This document shows, one piece after another, positions 21,748 to 30,527 of a DNA stretch of 39,848 bases. Position 1 is the first letter of the stretch. Every line of letters begins with the position of its first letter. The notes under the pieces were generated by a model. It made no database searches. It had not been told where the DNA came from and saw only the letters and a program-made list of their open reading frames with translations. The stretch lies in the NCBI RefSeq assembly GCF_011766325.1, contig NZ_BLLG01000028.1, forward strand, positions 1-39,848, written 5' to 3'. Both the position numbers and the translations under genes were made by a program. The stretch is from Streptomyces pacificus. Lineage in GTDB: Bacteria; Actinomycetota; Actinomycetes; Streptomycetales; Streptomycetaceae.

Positions 21748-22707
21748 TCAGGAGTGGAAGGGGAGGCCGGCGTCGGCCGCCGGCTCCAGGGCGCCGGCGT
21801 CCGGCGCGGGCACCAGCGTGGCGGTACCGTCGGTGACCGGGACGACGCCGAGTTCCAGCAGTTCGGCCAGGGCTGCACTGCCCGCCATGTCGCGGACCTG
21901 CAGCTGGTAGCGGGCGGTCGTCCGGTACGCGCCGCCGGAGTCGTCACCCGTGCGCTGGAGGAAGCCGGAGTCGGTGAGGAAGGCGACCGCCTTGGCGATG
22001 ATGCCGGTGGTGGAGCCGGCGAGGCGGCGGGCGTCCTTGGTGGCTCCGGTGGCGCTGCGCCGCGTGTAGACGCGCCACGCCGCTTCGAGGCCCGGCGAGC
22101 CGGATGCCGGGTCGGTGTTCTCCCCCTGCTCCTCTGCGCGCTCCTCCAGACGGCGGCATGCCTGCCGTACGAAGGCGTCGACGCCGTTGACGGTGATCCT
22201 GCCGATGTAGCCGTCGTCGGCGAGGTCCTCGGGCCGGGGGAACGCCAGTGCCGCGACGGCGAGATGGGCGAGGCCGTGCAGGAACCGGTCGGCCGAGTCG
22301 GCGGAGGCACGCCGGGCGTAGTCGCCCATCCGGACGGCGAAGACCGAGTCCTCGGCGGCGGCCACGGCCATCCCGGCGCGGGGCGAGACCTCGAGGACGA
22401 CCAGGCCGAGTCCGGTGGCCACGGCGTCGGCCAGGCGGGCGAAGGCAGGCTCCTCGCGATAGCGCCGCAGCAGTTCGGCGTACTCGGCGTCGCGGGACGG
22501 CGGCAGTTTGGGTTGCAGCCCGAAGGAGACGAGTCGCGCGGCATCGGCTGCGTCGGCGGGGGTGGGGACGGTGGCGGCCGGCCCCGGCGCGTAGGCCGGA
22601 CCGTGAACCGGCCCGGTGGCCGGACCGTGAACCGGCCCGGGCGGGCGCCCGAGCGGCACGGCCGCCTCACGCCGGGGGCCGGCATGCTCCGCGTGCTGAT
22701 CGCTCAC
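21748..22707 (-). CDS. MukE/JetB-like (KITE-type) subunit candidate
   Basis: This 319-aa protein has a Pro- and Gly-rich N terminus of about 50 residues, then a mostly helical folded region: LVSFGLQPKLPPSRDAEYAE, a strand pair LGLVVLEVSPRAGMAVAAAE, FLHGLAHLAVAALAFPRPED, and a winged-helix-like C-terminal part (TTGIIAKAVAFLTDSGFLQR and YRTTARYQLQVRDMAGSAAL). Size, tandem winged-helix look and position before an SMC-like gene fit the MukE/MksE/JetB role of a kleisin-binding subunit. This is inferred from context, since I cannot recognise a named family. The GTG at 22707 has GAGGAG 9 nt upstream. A 426-bp spacer separates it from the upstream partner gene. Confidence 0.65.
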   Translation of the reverse strand: MSDQHAEHAGPRREAAVPLGRPPGPVHGPATGPVHGPAYAPGPAATVPTPADAADAARLVSFGLQPKLPPSRDAEYAELLRRYREEPAFARLADAVATGLGLVVLEVSPRAGMAVAAAEDSVFAVRMGDYARRASADSADRFLHGLAHLAVAALAFPRPEDLADDGYIGRITVNGVDAFVRQACRRLEERAEEQGENTDPASGSPGLEAAWRVYTRRSATGATKDARRLAGSTTGIIAKAVAFLTDSGFLQRTGDDSGGAYRTTARYQLQVRDMAGSAALAELLELGVVPVTDGTATLVPAPDAGALEPAADAGLPFHS

Positions 22708-23098
22708 GGCTGGTGCTCCTCTGTACGGTGGTGCGGCAGTTCTGCGCGATGGCGCTCGGCATCCGCGCGGTGATCCGGAACATCCGCGCGGTGGCGGGTC
22801 GTTCCCGGAGGCGCCGTGCAGGCGGACCGGGCGGATGCCCCCTCAGGCGCCCCGGGGCGCGTTGCCGTATCGCCGTCCGCCCGAAGGACCCGCCGTCTGT
22901 CCGAAGGACGGAGCCTGCGGCGTCCGGTGCGTGCGCCCGCGAGGCGGAGGACCATCCCGGCAGCCGGGGCACCCGACATACCCGGCGCACCCGGATGGGT
23001 CCGCTGACCCGGCGCGGGGGCGCCCCCCGAAGGGTCCCGAGGGGTGTCTGCCGGGCATCGGTGACCAGAAGGGACCTGCGCGGCCCGCCCCGGTGCCC
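22708..23098. other. Unusually long spacer inside the condensin-like cassette
   Basis: No gene is supported in this stretch. Open frames cross it but have no ribosome binding sites and an unprotein-like composition. It holds a 12-bp direct repeat, ATCCGCGCGGTG (two copies about 21 bp apart near 22761-22793), and a small hairpin around GTCC-GAA-GGAC near 22895. The downstream pair of genes may therefore have its own promoter here. Confidence 0.5.
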
Positions 23099-23123
23099 CG
23101 GTGCCCCGGGCGCCGGGGCACCG
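23099..23123 (-). terminator. Strong hairpin just after the kleisin-like gene
   Basis: CGGTGCCCCGG (23099-23109) and CCGGGGCACCG (23113-23123) form a perfect 11-bp stem with a 3-nt loop, 10 bp past the stop codon at 23134. There is no U tract. It could terminate or attenuate transcription so that the first gene is made in excess over the next two. Confidence 0.6.
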
Positions 23124-23133
23124 GGCCCCGGCG

Positions 23134-24660
23134 TCACGCCGCCTCCGCGCGGTCGGCGGCCATGCCTGCCGCGTCCAGCAGGGCGGTGCCCACGATCAGG
23201 TCGGCGCCGCCGAACTCGGGGTCGTCCAGCTCCGCGCCGTCGTCCACCGCGAACAGCAGCCGCTCCTCGCCCTGGCGGTAGGCCGTGCCGACCGGAGGGC
23301 TGGCCGCGTGGACGGCGAGAAGGGCGACGAGATAGGGCAGGTCCGGATCGAGGCGGCGGGCGTCGGCGAGGAGACCGGAGAGCCGGCGCGGTGCGTCGTG
23401 CTCGAGATCCAGCAGCTCCATGGCGCTCGCCAGCTGCTGCTCGCTGAAGCGGCTGTCGTCCGGCGTCGCGATCAGATCGGGCTCGGGCAGTTCGGCGCCC
23501 AGATGCTCGCGCTCCGCGGGCGGGCTGAGCAGCATGTCGACGAGATCCGCGACACGCACTGACACCGGGGTGCGCGGTCCCGTGCCGTGCGAGAAGTACG
23601 CGTCGGTGACCCGGATGGCCTGTTCGACGGGCAGGGGCAGCAGGGGGGCGACGAGGTGGCCGTGCAGATCGACCCCGGAGCGGGCGGCCGGCGCCGCGAA
23701 CGCCTGGCGGTCCTGCTCGGCGCGGAAGTGGGGGCCTGCCTCCAGCAGCCGGGACTGCAGCCGGGTGTGGCGGCGGATGCAGTCCTTGACGATGTCGACC
23801 AGCTCCGCTGCGCGGCGCTTGTGCTCGGGATCCTCCGCCTCATCCCGTGCCTTGCGGATGTTCGTGAGGATCGCGTTCTCGTGGCGGTAGCGGTCGGCGA
23901 CGTGGTCGAGGGCCTCGGCGATCATGTCGGGCACGGCGTTGAGCCAGTCGACCGCGCGGACATCGCGCCGGGTGGCCTCGAGTGTCCTGCGGAGCGTCTC
24001 GGCGTACTGCACGGTCCGGTAGCGGGCCTGCTCGGCCGCGAGCTGGGCGTCGGCGAGCCTGCCGCGGCTGATCAGCACCTCCAGTTTCACCTCCGCGGCG
24101 ATCTGCGCGCTGGTGACATCGGTGTCGAGGGCGCCGACGAGGACGTTCACCGCCTCGTCCGTGGTGCGCAGATAGACACTGCCGCCGTGGCCGGGGACCT
24201 CTTCGATGAGCTTGAAGTCGTAGTCCCGCCGGACGTATGCGCCGTCGGGGCCGAACGTGCCGTACACCGCGCGGAAACCGCGGTCGACGCTGCCGACGTT
24301 GATCAGGTTCTCCAGCACCCAGCGCGCCACCCGCTCATGCTCGGCGGCCGGGCGCCGGGGTGTCTGGGCCGCGATACGCGGCAGCAGCCTGGCCACTATC
24401 TGCTCGTGGTCGGCGCCGGTGTCGAAGTCCATGTTGAGCGTGACGAGGTCGATGGCCGCGAGGGCGACCTCAGCCATCGCGTAGACCGAGTACTCGCCCG
24501 CGAGGTTGGCCTTGCGGGCGTCCAGGTCGTGCAGCGGCGCGGTGCACGCGAGCGCGCGGAGCCGCCGCGCGAGCCCTTCGTCGGCGGCCGGGCCCTGCGC
24601 GGGGCGCGGCCCCGCGCTGAGCTGGGGCGGAACGGATTCCGTCGAGGCGGGCGAAGTCAC
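23134..24660 (-). CDS. MukF/JetA-like (kleisin-type) subunit candidate
   Basis: This 508-aa, mainly helical cytoplasmic protein is the first gene of the cassette. It shows an N-terminal domain with EYSVYAMAEVALAAIDLVTL and RVARWVLENLINVG, a strand-rich piece (YVRRDYDFKLIEEV ... VYLRTTDEAVNVLVG) that resembles a winged helix, and a long helical middle (RYRTVQYAETLRRTLEATRR ... LTNIRKARDEAEDPEHKRRA) as in MukF-type kleisins. The C-terminal third is acidic. The kleisin role is inferred from order and architecture; no nuclease motif is seen. The GTG at 24660 was chosen because a -10 box lies 7 nt upstream; the longer frame to 24765 is not protein-like. Confidence 0.65.
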   Translation of the reverse strand: MTSPASTESVPPQLSAGPRPAQGPAADEGLARRLRALACTAPLHDLDARKANLAGEYSVYAMAEVALAAIDLVTLNMDFDTGADHEQIVARLLPRIAAQTPRRPAAEHERVARWVLENLINVGSVDRGFRAVYGTFGPDGAYVRRDYDFKLIEEVPGHGGSVYLRTTDEAVNVLVGALDTDVTSAQIAAEVKLEVLISRGRLADAQLAAEQARYRTVQYAETLRRTLEATRRDVRAVDWLNAVPDMIAEALDHVADRYRHENAILTNIRKARDEAEDPEHKRRAAELVDIVKDCIRRHTRLQSRLLEAGPHFRAEQDRQAFAAPAARSGVDLHGHLVAPLLPLPVEQAIRVTDAYFSHGTGPRTPVSVRVADLVDMLLSPPAEREHLGAELPEPDLIATPDDSRFSEQQLASAMELLDLEHDAPRRLSGLLADARRLDPDLPYLVALLAVHAASPPVGTAYRQGEERLLFAVDDGAELDDPEFGGADLIVGTALLDAAGMAADRAEAA

Positions 24661-24697
24661 GGTGCACAGACTAGGTCCTCGGGCTGACACCGGTCGA
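24660..24697 (-). promoter_or_regulatory. Promoter of the condensin-like cassette, probably leaderless
   Basis: On the minus strand TAGTCT (24673-24668) is followed by 7 nt and the GTG start at 24660. A -35-like TCGACC lies 18 bp upstream. No ribosome binding site precedes the GTG. Together these indicate a leaderless transcript. Confidence 0.6.
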
Positions 24698-24947
24698 AAC
24701 GGCGCGGGAACCGCCTCTCGGCGCGGCCCTCTCCCGCGAGCCGAGCCGCTGCGCCGAAGCGCCACGGGGCACGCTGCCCCCGGTGCGGGAGGTCGTGCCG
24801 GCGGCGGGGACCGTCCTCGCCGACGGCACCGGAGAACCGCACCCGTCTGCCGTCGAGTTCCCCCGGTGGTCCGTTCCGCCGCTCAGCGCCGGCAGCCGGA
24901 CCGTGGCACAGGGCCGGAATCAGCCGGCCGGACTCGATGGGCCGAGG

Positions 24948-27900
24948 TCAGTGCACCGGCCGTCCGTACCCGCCGCCGCCCGGCGTCCGCACGACCAGGA
25001 CGTCGCCAGGGCCGACCTCCACCGAGTCCACTCCGCGCAGGCGCTCGACCGTCCCGTCCGCGCGCTCGACGGCGTTCGACCCCAGCGCCCCCGGCTCGCC
25101 GCCGGCCATCCCGTAGGGCCTGACCCGCCGGTGACCGGTCAGCAGGGCGACGGTCATCGGCTCGAGGAAGCGGATCCGGCGCTCGACGCCGCATCCGCCC
25201 CGCCAGCGGCCCGCTCCGCCGCTTCCGCTCCGCACCGAGAAGGCGTCCAGCCGTACCGGGAAGCGCCACTCCAGCACCTCGGGGTCGGTGAGCCGCGAGT
25301 TGGTCATATGGGTCTGCACGGCGTCGGCGCCGGGGAACCCGTCGCCCGCGCCCGAACCGCTCGCCACGGTCTCGTAGTACTGGACGCGGTCGTTGCCGAA
25401 GGTGACGTTGTTCATGGTGCCGGAGCCCTCGGCCTGCACGCCGAGCGCCGCGTACAGGGCGCCGGTCACCGCCTGCGAGGTCTCGACGTTCCCCGCGACC
25501 GTCGCCGCCGGGTGGGCCGGCGCGAGCATCGAGCCGGCCGGGACGCGTACGTCCAGCGGCTCCAGGCAGCCGCTGTTCAGCGGGATGTCGTCGGCGACCA
25601 GCGTGCGGAAGACGTACAGCACGGCGGCCGTCACCACCGACCTGGGCGCGTTGAAGTTGCCCGGCTGCTGCCCCGATGTGCCGGCGAAGTCGATGACGGC
25701 GGCGCGGGCCCGGCGGTCCACCGTCAGCGTGACCTCGATGACGGCGCCGCCGTCGGTCTCATAGCGGTAGGTGCCGTCGCCGAGCCCGGCGACGATGCGG
25801 CGCACGGACTCCTCGGCGTTGTCACGCACATGCCCCATGTAGGCCTGGACCACGTCGAGGCCGAACTCCTCGACCATCCGGTTCAGTTCGCTGATCCCCT
25901 TCTCGTTGGCGGCGATCTGGGCCTTCAGGTCGGCGACGTTGGTGTCGGGGTCGCGGGACGGGTGGCGGGCGCCGGCGAGCAGCCGCCGGGTCTCGGCCTC
26001 GCGCAGCCGTCCGTCCCTGACGAGCAGCCAGTTGTCGAAGAGCACCCCTTCCTCGTCGACGGTGCGGCTGAACGCGGGCATCGACCCCGGGGTGATCCCG
26101 CCGATCTCGGCATGGTGCCCGCGCGAGGCCACCAGGAAGCGGAGCCGGCGGCCGTCCTCGTCGAAGACCGGCGTCACGACCGTCACGTCCGGCAGATGGG
26201 TGCCGCCGTGGTACGGATCGTTGACGGCGTACACGTCGCCCGGCCTGAGTTCCCCGGTGCCGCGCCGCAGCACCTCCTTGATGGACTCGCCCATCGAGCC
26301 CAGGTGCACCGGGATGTGGGGCGCGTTGGCGATGAGGTTGCCGTCGGCGTCGAAGAGGGCGCAGGAGAAGTCAAGCCGCTCCTTGATGTTGACCGAGTGG
26401 GCGGTGTTCTCCAGCCGCAGTCCCATCTGCTCGGCGATCGCCATGAAGAGGTTGTTGAAGACCTCGAGCAGGACCGGGTCGGCGTCCGTGCCGACGGCGG
26501 CGCGGCCGGGCCGCGGCCGTACCCGGGTGATCAGCAGATGGCCGCCCTCGCCGACGGCGGCGCGCCAACCCGGGTCGACGACGGTGGTGGCGTCGGCCTC
26601 GGCGACGATCGCCGGCCCTTCGACGGTGTCGCCGGGCGAGAGGTCCGCGCGGCTCAGCAGCGGGGCGTCGACGCGCCGGCCGTCCAGGTACATCCGCGTG
26701 CTCTCCCCCGGCCCGGAGCCCGCGCAGCCGGCCGCCTCGTCGACGACGACGGCCCCGTGGGGCCCGGCCGTGCCGACGGTCTCGACCGACACCGCCTCCA
26801 CGACCAGCGGCTTGTCCATGGTGAAGGCGTACCGTGCGCGATGGGCAGCGGTGAACGCCTCGCGGACGGCGGCCTCCGTGCCGAGGGGCACGGGCAGCGC
26901 GGAGTCCGTACCGGCGTAGCGGACGAGCAGCCGGGCACGGGAGCCGATCGACTCGTCGGGGACGGCGTCGTCCCGCAGCTCCGACCGGGTGCGTGCGGCC
27001 AGTTCGCCGCAGAGTTCCCGCACCCGGGCCATGGTGTCCTCGCCGAGCTCCGCCTCCACCGACTGCTCGCGCATGGCGGTGGCGTCGGCCAGGCCGATGC
27101 CGTAGGCGGAGAGCACCCCGGCGAGCGGGGGCACGATCACGGTGCCGATGCCGAGCGCGTCGGCGACCGCGCAGGCGTGCTGCCCGCCCGCGCCGCCGAA
27201 GCAGGTCAGGGCGTAGCGGGTGACGTCGTGCCCCCGCTGGACGGAGATCTTCCTGACGGCGTTGGCCATGTTGAGGACCGCGATCTCGAGGAAACCCGCC
27301 GCGACCTCCTCCGGGCTGCGCATTGTGCCCGTGGCCCGATGCACCTCCCCGGCCAGCCGCTCGAACCCGTCCCGTACGGCATCGGCGTCCAGCGGCAGGT
27401 CCCCGTTCGGGCCGAAGACGGCGGGGAAGTGCCGGGGCTGGATCCTGCCGAGCATCACATTGGCGTCGGTGACGGTCAGCGGGCCGCCGCGCCGGTAGCA
27501 GGCGGGGCCCGGCACGGCGCCCGCCGAATCGGGTCCGACCCGGTAGCGCCGGCCGTCGAAGTGGAGGATCGAGCCACCGCCGGCGGCGACGGTGTGGATG
27601 TTCATCATCGGTGCGCGCATCCGCACGCCGGCGACCCGGGTGCCCAGCTCCCGCTCGAACTCCCCCGCGTAGTGGGACACGTCGGTCGACGTCCCGCCCA
27701 TGTCGAAGCCGATGACCCGCCGGAAGCCCGCCTGCTCCGAGGTGCGTGCCATGCCGACCACGCCTCCGGCGGGTCCGGACAGCACGGCGTCCTTCCCCCG
27801 GAAGCGGGCGGCCTCGCGCAACCCGCCGTTGGACTGCATGAACATCAGGCGCACGGTGCGGAGTTCCTTCGCGACCTCGTCGACGTAGCGGCGCAGGATC

Positions 27901-28550
27901 GGCGAGAGGTACGCGTCCACGACGGTGGTGTCGCCGCGGGGCACGAACTTGATGAGCGGGCTGACCTCGTGCGAGCAGCTCACCTGGGTGAAACCGAGTT
28001 CACGCGCGGCGGCGGCGACGGCCGACTCGTGGTCCGGGTGGCGGTAGCCGTGCATGAACACGACGGCCGCGCTCGTGAATCCGTCGCGGCGGGCCCGCCG
28101 CAGCTCCTGCCGCACCGGCGCGAGATCCAGCGGCCGGACCACCTCACCGCGGGCACCGACCCGTTCGGGCACCTCGATGACGCGGTCGTACAGGGCCCCG
28201 GGAAGGACGATGCGGCGGTCGAACAGCCGGGGGCGGTTCTGGTAGGCGATGCGCAGCGCGTCGCGGAAGCCCTCCGTGACCAGGAGGACGGTCGGCTCGC
28301 CACGGCGCTCCAGCAGCGCGTTGGTCGCGACGGTCGTGCCCATCTTGACGATGTCGACACGGTCTGCCGGCAGGGGCTCCCCCGCCCCGAGACCGAGGAG
28401 CAGCCGGATACCCGCGACGGCCGCGTCGGCGTAGTGCTCGGGGTTGTGGGACAGCAGCTTGCGGGTGACGAGCCGGCCGTCGGGGCGTCTTCCCACGATG
28501 TCGGTGAACGTGCCGCCACGGTCGACCCAGAACTCCCAGCGATCGCTCAT
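24948..28550 (-). CDS. 5-oxoprolinase, HyuA-HyuB fusion
   Basis: This 1200-aa enzyme probably hydrolyses 5-oxo-L-proline to glutamate with ATP, or a related hydantoin-type ring. The N-terminal HyuA half (about 1-680) has FWVDRGGTFTDIVG, SGPAGGVVGM, GFDMGGTSTDVSHY and ILHFDGRRYRVGPDSAG; the HyuB half (about 685-1200) has LEVFNNLFMAIAEQMG, NDPYHGGTHLPDV, RGHHAEIGGITPGSMP and the C-terminal GGGGYGRP. Both halves lie in one chain, as in the eukaryotic enzyme, whereas many bacteria have separate genes. The ATG at 28550 directly follows six G residues and a CAGAAT box. It is followed on the same strand by the condensin-like cassette after 287 bp. Confidence 0.92.
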   Translation of the reverse strand: MSDRWEFWVDRGGTFTDIVGRRPDGRLVTRKLLSHNPEHYADAAVAGIRLLLGLGAGEPLPADRVDIVKMGTTVATNALLERRGEPTVLLVTEGFRDALRIAYQNRPRLFDRRIVLPGALYDRVIEVPERVGARGEVVRPLDLAPVRQELRRARRDGFTSAAVVFMHGYRHPDHESAVAAAARELGFTQVSCSHEVSPLIKFVPRGDTTVVDAYLSPILRRYVDEVAKELRTVRLMFMQSNGGLREAARFRGKDAVLSGPAGGVVGMARTSEQAGFRRVIGFDMGGTSTDVSHYAGEFERELGTRVAGVRMRAPMMNIHTVAAGGGSILHFDGRRYRVGPDSAGAVPGPACYRRGGPLTVTDANVMLGRIQPRHFPAVFGPNGDLPLDADAVRDGFERLAGEVHRATGTMRSPEEVAAGFLEIAVLNMANAVRKISVQRGHDVTRYALTCFGGAGGQHACAVADALGIGTVIVPPLAGVLSAYGIGLADATAMREQSVEAELGEDTMARVRELCGELAARTRSELRDDAVPDESIGSRARLLVRYAGTDSALPVPLGTEAAVREAFTAAHRARYAFTMDKPLVVEAVSVETVGTAGPHGAVVVDEAAGCAGSGPGESTRMYLDGRRVDAPLLSRADLSPGDTVEGPAIVAEADATTVVDPGWRAAVGEGGHLLITRVRPRPGRAAVGTDADPVLLEVFNNLFMAIAEQMGLRLENTAHSVNIKERLDFSCALFDADGNLIANAPHIPVHLGSMGESIKEVLRRGTGELRPGDVYAVNDPYHGGTHLPDVTVVTPVFDEDGRRLRFLVASRGHHAEIGGITPGSMPAFSRTVDEEGVLFDNWLLVRDGRLREAETRRLLAGARHPSRDPDTNVADLKAQIAANEKGISELNRMVEEFGLDVVQAYMGHVRDNAEESVRRIVAGLGDGTYRYETDGGAVIEVTLTVDRRARAAVIDFAGTSGQQPGNFNAPRSVVTAAVLYVFRTLVADDIPLNSGCLEPLDVRVPAGSMLAPAHPAATVAGNVETSQAVTGALYAALGVQAEGSGTMNNVTFGNDRVQYYETVASGSGAGDGFPGADAVQTHMTNSRLTDPEVLEWRFPVRLDAFSVRSGSGGAGRWRGGCGVERRIRFLEPMTVALLTGHRRVRPYGMAGGEPGALGSNAVERADGTVERLRGVDSVEVGPGDVLVVRTPGGGGYGRPVH

Positions 28551-28562
28551 CCCCCCATTCTG
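28551..28562 (-). promoter_or_regulatory. Possible leaderless promoter of the oxoprolinase gene
   Basis: On the minus strand CAGAAT (28562-28557) is followed by GGGGGG and the ATG at 28550. The spacing is that of a -10 box for a leaderless mRNA. The G run could instead act as a very close ribosome binding site. Confidence 0.4.
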
Positions 28563-28811
28563 GCAACCGGCGGGCGGGGGCAGCGAGGTGCCGACGCGGT
28601 CCATGCCCCTCGCGGCGGGGCCGAACACCGCACCGGCCAACCGCGGCCGCCGCCTCCGGCAGGCGCTCGGCGCCGAGGGCGCCGCGCGGCGCGTCGACCA
28701 CCGGCGAGCAGGCGGCAGGCAGGCGACGCGCAGACAACGCGCGCCGGGGCCGGGGCGCTCCGCGGCGGTTCGCCCGTGAGCGGGAGGGGCCTCGGGGAGT
28801 TCGGAGCGGAG
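28563..28811. other. Intergenic region between oxoprolinase and the HEAT-like gene
   Basis: No gene is supported. The stretch is GC-rich with short GGCGCC-type inverted repeats near 28670-28695 and leads into the 19-bp tandem repeat. Confidence 0.4.
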
Positions 28812-28887
28812 GGACCGTGCCAGAACGGAGGCACCGTGCCAGAACGGAGGCACCGTGTCAGAACGGAGGGACCGTGTCAGAACGGAG
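28812..28887. repeat. 19-bp tandem repeat, four copies, reaching into the HEAT-like gene
   Basis: Four head-to-tail copies lie at 28812-28830, 28831-28849, 28850-28868 and 28869-28887. The consensus is G(G/C)ACCGTG(C/T)CAGAACGGAG. The last copy covers the stop codon of the minus-strand HEAT-like gene (stop at 28877-28879), and the final residues SPPF come from it. Confidence 0.95.
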
Positions 28888-30295
28888 GGGACTGCGGCAC
28901 GATGCGGCTGCGGACGGCCGTCTGGACCTCGGCCTCCTCCGCCGGATCGGCGGCCAGTCGCCGGAGGCGCTCGGCGACGCGTGCGTCACGCGTCTCGGCG
29001 TGCAGGGCGGCGACCTCTCTCGTCGTCTCCTCGCAGTCCCACAGGCACTCGACGGCGAAACCGGTCGCGAAGGAGGGATCGGTGGCGGCCAGCGCGCGGG
29101 CCGTGCGACCGCGCAGCTGGGAGGAGCTGGTCTCACGGTAGATGTGGCGCAGCACGGGTGCCGCGCAGCCGATGCCGAGGCGGCCGGCACCGTCGGCCAG
29201 GGCCCACAGCAGTGGGGCGTCCGGCCCGTCGGCGCGGACCGTCTCACGGAGTGCGCCGAGGACGAGTTCCTCGTCCTGGCCGCCACCGCGGCAGGCGAGG
29301 ACGCCGGCGGCCGAGGCGCCGAGCGCGTCGGGCCGGTGGACCCAGCCGCGCGCCCGGTCGACGGCGGCCTCGCCGCACATCCGCTCGAAGGCGGCGACGG
29401 CGGCATCGGCGACGGTGCGGGAGGAGTCGGCCACCGCGGTCTCGACGAGATCGAGGACGGCGGGATCCCCCGCCTCCGCCAGATAGTGCAGCGCCGCGCA
29501 GCGTGCGCCGTCGGGCCCGCTGCGCGCGGTCTCCACGATCAGCGGCCGGTCGTCCGGGCCGGCTACGGCACCGAGGCAGCGGGCCGCGGGCACATGCAGC
29601 GCACTGCCGCCGTCCGCTCCCCGCTGGGCCCAGTCGAAGACGGACTGGACGCTCCAGTCGGGACGTGGCCCCGTGGGGCGCATCTGGCGCTGCCAGCGGT
29701 CGAAGGAACCGCTCTCGCGGGCGGCACGCACCCGGCCGCCGACCGACACCCGCCGGTCCTCGGCCCAGAGCCGCCACGGCCTCGGCTCGAAGGCGTCGCG
29801 TACGGCGGCGGCCAGTGCGGCATCGCCCTCCCGGGTGGCGGGGAAGCGTCCGAGCACGGCTCCCGCGAGTGAGCGGAGCCCCGCGTCGTCGTCCCGCAGG
29901 GCGAGTTCGTCGAGCGCCCAGGCCCAGTTGGCGCCGGTCGCCGCGTACCCGCGGAGCAGTGCGAGGGCGTCGTCGCGGCCGTACGAGGCGAGATGCCCGA
30001 GCACGGAGAGCGCCAGACCCGTCCGGGTCTCGTCGGCGTCCGGGTCGTCCCCGGGGCCGAAGAGGTGGGCCTCGATGTCCTCGAGACCGCCGCCGAGGTC
30101 CAGGAAGAGGCGGGCGTAGTAGAGGGAGCGGTTCTCCACCTGCCAGTCGTGGCGGGGGTCGTGGAGCACGCACTGGTTGAGGGCCGTGAGCGCGGCGGCA
30201 CGCGGCGCGGCGAGCGCGTGCAGCGTGCCGTCGCCGCGGCCTCTCTGCAGCAGGCCGAGCAGGGTGCCGCTCGGCGCTATGACAGGTTCGAACAT
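28877..30295 (-). CDS. HEAT-like repeat protein
   Basis: This 472-aa protein is built from helical pairs that look like HEAT/armadillo repeats, for example GLRSLAGAVLGRFPATREGD, RPLIVETARSGPDGARCAAL, DPAVLDLVETAVADSSRTVA and ELVLGALRETVRADGPDAPL. Such scaffolds bind proteins; no catalytic motif, signal peptide or membrane segment is seen. The ATG at 30295 begins MFEPVIAPSGTLLGLLQRG, and GAGG lies about 10 nt upstream. It lies 232 bp downstream of an ankyrin protein gene on the same strand, so the two repeat proteins may work together. Its 3' end is inside a DNA tandem repeat, so the C-terminal residues may vary between strains. Confidence 0.8.
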   Translation of the reverse strand: MFEPVIAPSGTLLGLLQRGRGDGTLHALAAPRAAALTALNQCVLHDPRHDWQVENRSLYYARLFLDLGGGLEDIEAHLFGPGDDPDADETRTGLALSVLGHLASYGRDDALALLRGYAATGANWAWALDELALRDDDAGLRSLAGAVLGRFPATREGDAALAAAVRDAFEPRPWRLWAEDRRVSVGGRVRAARESGSFDRWQRQMRPTGPRPDWSVQSVFDWAQRGADGGSALHVPAARCLGAVAGPDDRPLIVETARSGPDGARCAALHYLAEAGDPAVLDLVETAVADSSRTVADAAVAAFERMCGEAAVDRARGWVHRPDALGASAAGVLACRGGGQDEELVLGALRETVRADGPDAPLLWALADGAGRLGIGCAAPVLRHIYRETSSSQLRGRTARALAATDPSFATGFAVECLWDCEETTREVAALHAETRDARVAERLRRLAADPAEEAEVQTAVRSRIVPQSPPF

Positions 30296-30428
30296 GGGAG
30301 AGTGCCTCACATCAAGCTGTCGACGCAACCGGGGGTGTGTTCGCCTAGGCCGCGCGGCAACATGATCGGCTGCCCGTGGTCTTCCGCTTGTTGCAAACCA
30401 TCTTCTCTCTGCCTCTCATCGGTGGTCC

Positions 30429-30442
30429 CTAGACTCATCTAG
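30429..30442. promoter_or_regulatory. Short palindrome between the ankyrin and HEAT-like genes
   Basis: CTAGA-CTCA-TCTAG is a perfect 5-bp inverted repeat with a 4-bp spacer in an AT-richer part of the 232-bp spacer. It could be an operator or a weak terminator; CTAG is rare in this genome type, which makes two copies in 14 bp notable. Confidence 0.4.
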
Positions 30443-30527
30443 CAGGCCCGACGTCATGATGACCCAGCCATTTCGCCGCCGCGACCACATTTCGGGCGAC
30501 TGCTCCCCCCTTGCGTCCAACTCCCTT

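Noticed and set aside
17757..21836. 1359-codon open frame on the plus strand
   Set aside because: It is antisense to the SMC-like gene, which has the ATPase motifs.
22667..23137. 156-codon minus-strand frame inside the condensin-like cassette
   Set aside because: It is Pro/Arg-rich, overlaps both neighbours and lacks a ribosome binding site, so it looks non-coding.
24783..29141. 1452-codon open frame on the plus strand
   Set aside because: It is antisense to the oxoprolinase gene and reads through the 19-bp repeat; the minus-strand protein is unmistakable.
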